Shown here piece by piece: positions 42,157 through 45,723 of a stretch of 45,723 nucleotides of DNA. The notes beneath the pieces were generated by a model, which was not told the DNA's origin, ran no database searches, and was given only the letters and a program-made list of their open reading frames with translations. The translations under genes were made by a program, and so were the position numbers. Origin of the DNA: Planctomycetota bacterium (GTDB lineage Bacteria; Planctomycetota; Planctomycetia; Gemmatales; Gemmataceae); contig JACPPF010000024.1 in NCBI GenBank assembly GCA_016191165.1, forward strand, positions 1-45,723, given 5' to 3'. Within the stretch, counting starts at the first letter, position 1. Every line of letters starts with the position of its first letter.

Positions 42157-43320
42157 ATGCCACCCCTCCCCCTCTTCCCGACCACTGTCGTCGGCAGCAT
42201 GCCGCGGCCGCAGTATGTCAAGGACCTGCTCGCCGCCGGCTCGCGCACCGGCGCGCATGACGCGACCTGGCAGCGGCACATGGACGATGCGATACGCTTT
42301 TCCATCGACATGCAGGAGCAGGCGGGCATCGACATCATCTCCGACGGTGAATGGCGCCGTGAAACCTACGTCGATGTCGTTGCCGAGATGATGACCGGCT
42401 TCCAGTGGGTCAAACGTGATCAGTTCGCCTACCATCAAGTCATCGCCGATAAGATGACGCCCCGCAGGCCGGGGGTTGTCGCTGAGGAAGCGCGCTTCCT
42501 CAAGGCCAACACCGATCGCCACGTCAAGATTTGCTTGCCATCCCCTTACCTGATCGGCCAGCGCATGTGGATCCCGGAACTCTCTGCGGGCGCCTACCCG
42601 ACGCGCGAAGCGTTCTGCGAGGCACTCGTGCCGGTCCTGCGTCAGGAGTTGCTGGCGATTCGCGACGTCGGCGTCGATGTGATTCAGCTTGATGAGCCGC
42701 ACCTGTGCGTGCTGGTCGATCCGGAGATTCGAGCGAAGTTCGCCGACCCGGAAGCCGAGATGCGGCACGCGGTGGACTGGATCAACGAGATCGTGGCGGG
42801 CCTCATTCCCCCCTCTCCCTCTGGCAGAGCGGTTGGGGGTGAGGGTGAAGTAACCGGCGCCGCGGCCCTCAACCCCGGCCCCTCTCCCAAAGGGAGAGGC
42901 GACGAACCCACGCTGGCCGTCCATCTATGCCGGCGCAACTGGGGCCGGCGCGGCTGGGGGGCGGCCGGCGGGTACGAGGCGATCTGGCCTCACGTGCAGC
43001 GCCTCAACGTCAATCAACTCCTCCTGGAGTTCAGCATCCCGGTCGCCGGCGACCTGGCCATCCTGCGCGACCTGCCCGCCAACGTCCGCCTCGGTCTGGG
43101 CTGCGTGGACGTGCGCTTCCCCGAAATCGACACCCCCGAGCAAATCGCCCAGCGCGTCGAAAAGGCCCTCCCCTACGTCGCGACCGAACGCATCAGCCTC
43201 AACCCCGACTGCGGCTTCGCCCCCGGCAAGGACCACGAGATTCCGCTGGAAGAAGCCTACGCGAAACTCAAAAACCTCGCCGCCGCCGCCCAGCTTCTGC
43301 GCAAACACGGAAGTAAGTGA
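42157..43320 (+). CDS. MetE-like cobalamin-independent methyltransferase
   Basis: This 387-aa protein resembles the C-terminal half of cobalamin-independent methionine synthase and related epoxyalkane:CoM-type transferases, which bind zinc to activate a thiol. The N-terminus LFPTTVVGSMPRPQYVKDLL is typical. Zinc ligands are likely H256 and C258 (VHLCRRNW) and C352 (NPDCGF); LLEFSIPVAGDLAIL and LGLGCVDVR complete the pattern. The free-standing size is that of the short archaeal/bacterial MetE relatives. Residues 218-249 (PPSPSGRAV...PSPKGRGD) are a foreign insertion from a palindromic repeat (42806-42900), placed in the loop before the zinc strand. The substrate is not certain; methionine synthesis is the leading guess. 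Confidence 0.87.
   Translation: MPPLPLFPTTVVGSMPRPQYVKDLLAAGSRTGAHDATWQRHMDDAIRFSIDMQEQAGIDIISDGEWRRETYVDVVAEMMTGFQWVKRDQFAYHQVIADKMTPRRPGVVAEEARFLKANTDRHVKICLPSPYLIGQRMWIPELSAGAYPTREAFCEALVPVLRQELLAIRDVGVDVIQLDEPHLCVLVDPEIRAKFADPEAEMRHAVDWINEIVAGLIPPSPSGRAVGGEGEVTGAAALNPGPSPKGRGDEPTLAVHLCRRNWGRRGWGAAGGYEAIWPHVQRLNVNQLLLEFSIPVAGDLAILRDLPANVRLGLGCVDVRFPEIDTPEQIAQRVEKALPYVATERISLNPDCGFAPGKDHEIPLEEAYAKLKNLAAAAQLLRKHGSK
42806..42900. repeat. In-frame palindromic repeat inside the MetE-like gene
   Basis: CCCCTCTCCCTCTGGCAGAG and GGTTGGGGGTGAGGG at the left are inverted at the right as CCCTCAACCCCGGCCCCTCTCCC, followed by AAAGGGAGAGG. This resembles the CTCTCCC/GGGAGAGG repeats scattered in many bacterial genomes. 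It contributes about 32 residues and keeps the frame. Confidence 0.78.
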
Positions 43321-43486
43321 AAAGTCGTAATCGCGTCTTAACGCCTTGCCGGGAAGTGCGTTGTGCCGATTCGCTTGAGGACTTCTCACGGAACGGGGGG
43401 TATAGGCCTGCTGGGATTTATTGCCGGGTCCCAAAATAATTGAGGTGTCGCAATAAATAATAGGCGAATTATTTTCGACTTCGCCG

Positions 43487-43516
43487 TTGACAAGTCTAGC
43501 GCGCCATCGGTAAACT
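43487..43516 (+). promoter_or_regulatory. Possible promoter of the annexin-repeat gene
   Basis: A perfect TTGACA (43487-43492) and TAAACT (43511-43516, 4 of 6 matches) lie 18 bases apart, about 50 bases upstream of the ATG at 43565. Confidence 0.4.
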
Positions 43517-43564
43517 TCCCCAAATCGAAAGATCGGCCCTCCTTCTCACACAAGGAATCGCACC

Positions 43565-45723
43565 ATGTTCAGCCCACGCTCCTGGATAGGTGAATTCATG
43601 TACAAGGGGGGGGGGCGGCGCGCTAATACCAGCCCCCCGCGCAAGCGGGGGGATCGTTACGCCGCACTAACCATCGAACGACTGGAGGACCGCCTCGCGC
43701 CAGCTACGCTCAACTTCCTCGGCGTCAGCGACAACTGGAACAATCCCGCCAACTGGTCCGGCGGTGCCGTTCCCTCTTTGCTTGACGATGTCGTCTTCAA
43801 CAACGCCGCGGACCTGAACGTGACCAATCTCAACGTCAACGATACGGGCGTTAACGTTCACGGCATCACCCTGAACGCCGGGTTCACGCTTACCATCGCC
43901 GGTGACTTGACCGTCGATACTTTTCAATTCAACGGCGGCACGATCAACGGCGCCGGCTCCCTTTACATCGCCGAGACCTTGACCTGGTCCGGCGGCATCA
44001 TGAGCGGCGCCGGCATCACCAGCACTCTCTCGGGCGCCACCGCGAATGTCCTGCTGACTGCCACCTCCGGTTCGGGCGGCCTGCCCGGCATGCCGCCAGC
44101 TGGCATCTTCACCCTCACCGATGCGCGAACTTTCGTCAACCTCGGCACAACCACCTGGAACGGCCCGTTCTACGTCTCCTCCGGCGCGGCCTTCGACAAC
44201 CGGGGAACCATCACCTACGTCGGCACCGACTTCACCTGGGACTCCACCGTCCGCTTACAAAACACCGGGACCGTGGCGTTCGATCACGCCGACGTCCATT
44301 TCTATGGCCCACTCACGCTCAACAACACCATCAATTTCCTGAACGGCCAGCAAGACAAGAAGGTCATCATCAACGGCAACGTCACGATCCAGAACGTGAC
44401 GCTGCAAGAGGACTTGCACGGCACCGGCACGCTGACGGTTCCCGGCACATTCGCCTGGGACAGCGGCCGACTCGTCGGCACGGGCTCAATCGTCGTCCCC
44501 GCAGGCGGCACGTTCGACATGCCGACCATCGCCGGCGCCCGCAAACTCGATGGCCGAACGTTGAGCGTGCAAGGCCAGCGCACCTGGGTAGTCGAAGGCG
44601 TGACCGGCACGCTCCCGCCCGGCGCGCGCCTCTCGTCCGCCGCAGGCAACCCGCTAATGCCGGCTTATGCGTCGATCACCGCCTGGTCCGACGCAATGTG
44701 GTCGTCACCGGATTTGCCGATGAATAATAAGGTGAGGCCACCGGCTGCGCCTCCGCCCGCGCCATTCAATCCTGTGAGCGCTGCCGGGATCGTTTATCGC
44801 GCCATGTTTGGCGGTGCCGCCGGCATCGGCACGGACGAAGACCAGATGTTCCGGGCCATGGAGGGTATTCGCTCGCAGGCTGACAGCATTGCCTTTGCCA
44901 GCGCGTACGTCCAAATGTACCCCGGCCGCAACCTTTACAATGATCTGAATTCGGAACTTTCTGGCGACGACTGGCTGCGCGCACAATCACTTTACAACTA
45001 CGACTGGGATCGCTACGTCGCGGTCACCATGCATCAGGCGATGTTTGCGTGGAGTTTGACTACCGATGTCGATCTCATGGTCCGGCTGGCCCTGGATTCG
45101 CGCTCGATCGGCCCGGTGATCGTTTATAAGTATTCGCTGGAATACCGCGATCCAAATAGCTTTGCGCCAGGCGACATCAACGTCGACATGGCAAGCAAAC
45201 TTGCCCAAGTGGACCGCATTCGTGTGGTAGCGGCGCTGGACGAAAATACCGCCCGCGCCGATGCTGCCGCGTTGCACCATCGCTTCCATCCCACCGGAAT
45301 CGAGGTCAACGACCCAGAAGCGGTGTTTTCGTTGCTTCGAAGCCGCACGCCTACTCAGATTGCGCAGATTCGCCAGGAATACAACACCATAAACCTCACG
45401 CCAACGTTCGACGCCGATTTGCGCGCCTACCTGGAGCGAAACCAACTGGCTACCACAACGAGCAACTGGCCCTACGCTCAAGCCTTGATGAACGGCGACC
45501 GGATTGCGGCGGCCGTCGCGCGCCTGCACATGGCTGTTGATGGCGTCGGCACTGATGAAGAGATGTTCTGGACAGCCTTGACCGGCCTCTACGCCGACGA
45601 GCGCGCCATGGTCGCGCAAGTCTACCGAACCACTTACAACAAGACCCTTCTGAAGGAAATCGACGACGAATTTGAAGACAGTTCCGTCTTCGGCAAAGAG
45701 CACGAACGCAGTGTTAAGCTTTA
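43565..45723 (+). CDS. Surface protein with four annexin repeats (3' end outside window)
   Basis: An open frame of 719 codons runs from ATG 43565 to the window edge without a stop. The N-terminus holds a 10-G run and a palindrome, then the planctomycete-type motif IERLEDRLAPATL (L40-A47). Residues about 50-390 are a repetitive beta-helix-like region (NWNNPANWSGGAVP, LNAGFTLTIAGDLTV, GTGTLTVPGTFAWDSGRLVG). Four annexin-type repeats follow: 1 about 409-475 with GIGTDE (420-425), 2 about 488-560 with TDVD (D501), 3 about 570-635 (EAVFSLLRSRTPTQIAQIRQEY), 4 about 645-719 with GVGTDE (660-665). In repeats 1 and 4 the Glu of NSEL (E464) and DDEF (E702) aligns with the calcium-capping Glu of annexin A5 E72. 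It is likely exported and calcium-dependent. No TAT or Sec signal is obvious before LEDRLAPA. Confidence 0.9.
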   Translation, partial: MFSPRSWIGEFMYKGGGRRANTSPPRKRGDRYAALTIERLEDRLAPATLNFLGVSDNWNNPANWSGGAVPSLLDDVVFNNAADLNVTNLNVNDTGVNVHGITLNAGFTLTIAGDLTVDTFQFNGGTINGAGSLYIAETLTWSGGIMSGAGITSTLSGATANVLLTATSGSGGLPGMPPAGIFTLTDARTFVNLGTTTWNGPFYVSSGAAFDNRGTITYVGTDFTWDSTVRLQNTGTVAFDHADVHFYGPLTLNNTINFLNGQQDKKVIINGNVTIQNVTLQEDLHGTGTLTVPGTFAWDSGRLVGTGSIVVPAGGTFDMPTIAGARKLDGRTLSVQGQRTWVVEGVTGTLPPGARLSSAAGNPLMPAYASITAWSDAMWSSPDLPMNNKVRPPAAPPPAPFNPVSAAGIVYRAMFGGAAGIGTDEDQMFRAMEGIRSQADSIAFASAYVQMYPGRNLYNDLNSELSGDDWLRAQSLYNYDWDRYVAVTMHQAMFAWSLTTDVDLMVRLALDSRSIGPVIVYKYSLEYRDPNSFAPGDINVDMASKLAQVDRIRVVAALDENTARADAAALHHRFHPTGIEVNDPEAVFSLLRSRTPTQIAQIRQEYNTINLTPTFDADLRAYLERNQLATTTSNWPYAQALMNGDRIAAAVARLHMAVDGVGTDEEMFWTALTGLYADERAMVAQVYRTTYNKTLLKEIDDEFEDSSVFGKEHERSVKL
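43606..43615 (+). repeat. 10-G homopolymer in the annexin gene 5' end
   Basis: Ten consecutive G bases follow TACAA at codons 14-17. A gain or loss of one G would change the frame before the LEDRLAPA motif, so phase-variable expression or a sequencing error are both possible. Confidence 0.85.
43620..43652 (+). repeat. In-frame GCAA hairpin repeat in the annexin gene
   Basis: TACCAGCC at the left leads into a perfect 8-bp stem CCCCCCGC (43633-43640), loop GCAA, stem GCGGGGGG (43645-43652). It is the same family as at 4508 and 19863, here translated as SPPRKRGD between the poly-G tract and the LEDRLAPA motif. Confidence 0.8.

Noticed and set aside
44987-45703. 238-aa minus-strand ORF over the annexin repeats
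   Set aside because: The plus frame is open from 43565 to the edge and carries GxGTDE loops and repeat periodicity; the minus frame has neither.

Overview
The window looks like chromosomal DNA of a planctomycete, probably near Gemmata and its relatives (inference). The base composition is GC-rich. The gene content is typical of that phylum: two DUF1501 proteins, a DUF1800 protein, a PSCyt1/DUF1549/DUF1553 cytochrome protein, a redoxin-cytochrome-copper monooxygenase fusion, many signal-peptide proteins without a recognisable function, and an LEDRLAPA-type N-terminus on a large surface protein. I see no rRNA, tRNA, CRISPR array, phage or complete insertion sequence.

Layout. 1-7043 (+): accA, a Ser/Thr kinase, a Gfo/Idh/MocA oxidoreductase, a class III aminotransferase and an ABC-3 metal permease. 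7245-11813 (+): a His-rich permease fused to a DUF1980-like domain, then two tandem paralogous secreted proteins with a CxxC next to the signal peptide. 11875-16405 (-): an apparent operon of a DUF3352-like protein, DUF1800 and DUF1501. 16613-22502 (+): a TANGO2/NRDE protein, a NarB-like nitrate reductase, a lipoprotein and rtcA, whose tail overlaps a convergent MFS gene (-). 24036-24859 (+): a small acidic protein and rpsR. 24914-30413 (-): a secreted protein, two tandem retropepsin-PDZ paralogs, the redoxin-cytochrome-monooxygenase fusion and a LURP-one-like protein. 30543-35545 (+): a 57-aa membrane microprotein, hisF, pilT, a membrane-anchored PilB/GspE-type ATPase and a CvpA-like protein. 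35668-40851 (+): the PSCyt1/DUF1549/DUF1553 protein, a Tat-type DUF1501 protein and an Rpn-family nuclease with a (GIEK)n tract. 40988-43320 (+): a lactonase-fold protein and a MetE-like methyltransferase. From 43565 to the window edge an open reading frame encodes a surface protein with a beta-helix-like N-terminal half followed by four annexin repeats.

Two things stand out. First, the annexin protein: repeats 1 and 4 keep the GxGTDE loop and the downstream Glu of the eukaryotic type II calcium site, which suggests calcium-dependent membrane or surface binding. Second, the window is full of palindromic repeat families. Several are hairpins with a GCAA loop and stems that vary in a paired way. 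Three palindromic elements lie in frame inside coding genes (the Gfo/Idh oxidoreductase, the MetE-like protein and the annexin protein), adding about 10 to 32 residues without breaking the frame. A related 142-bp element at 55-196 has terminal inverted repeats and an 8-9 bp target duplication, so at least one family appears mobile.
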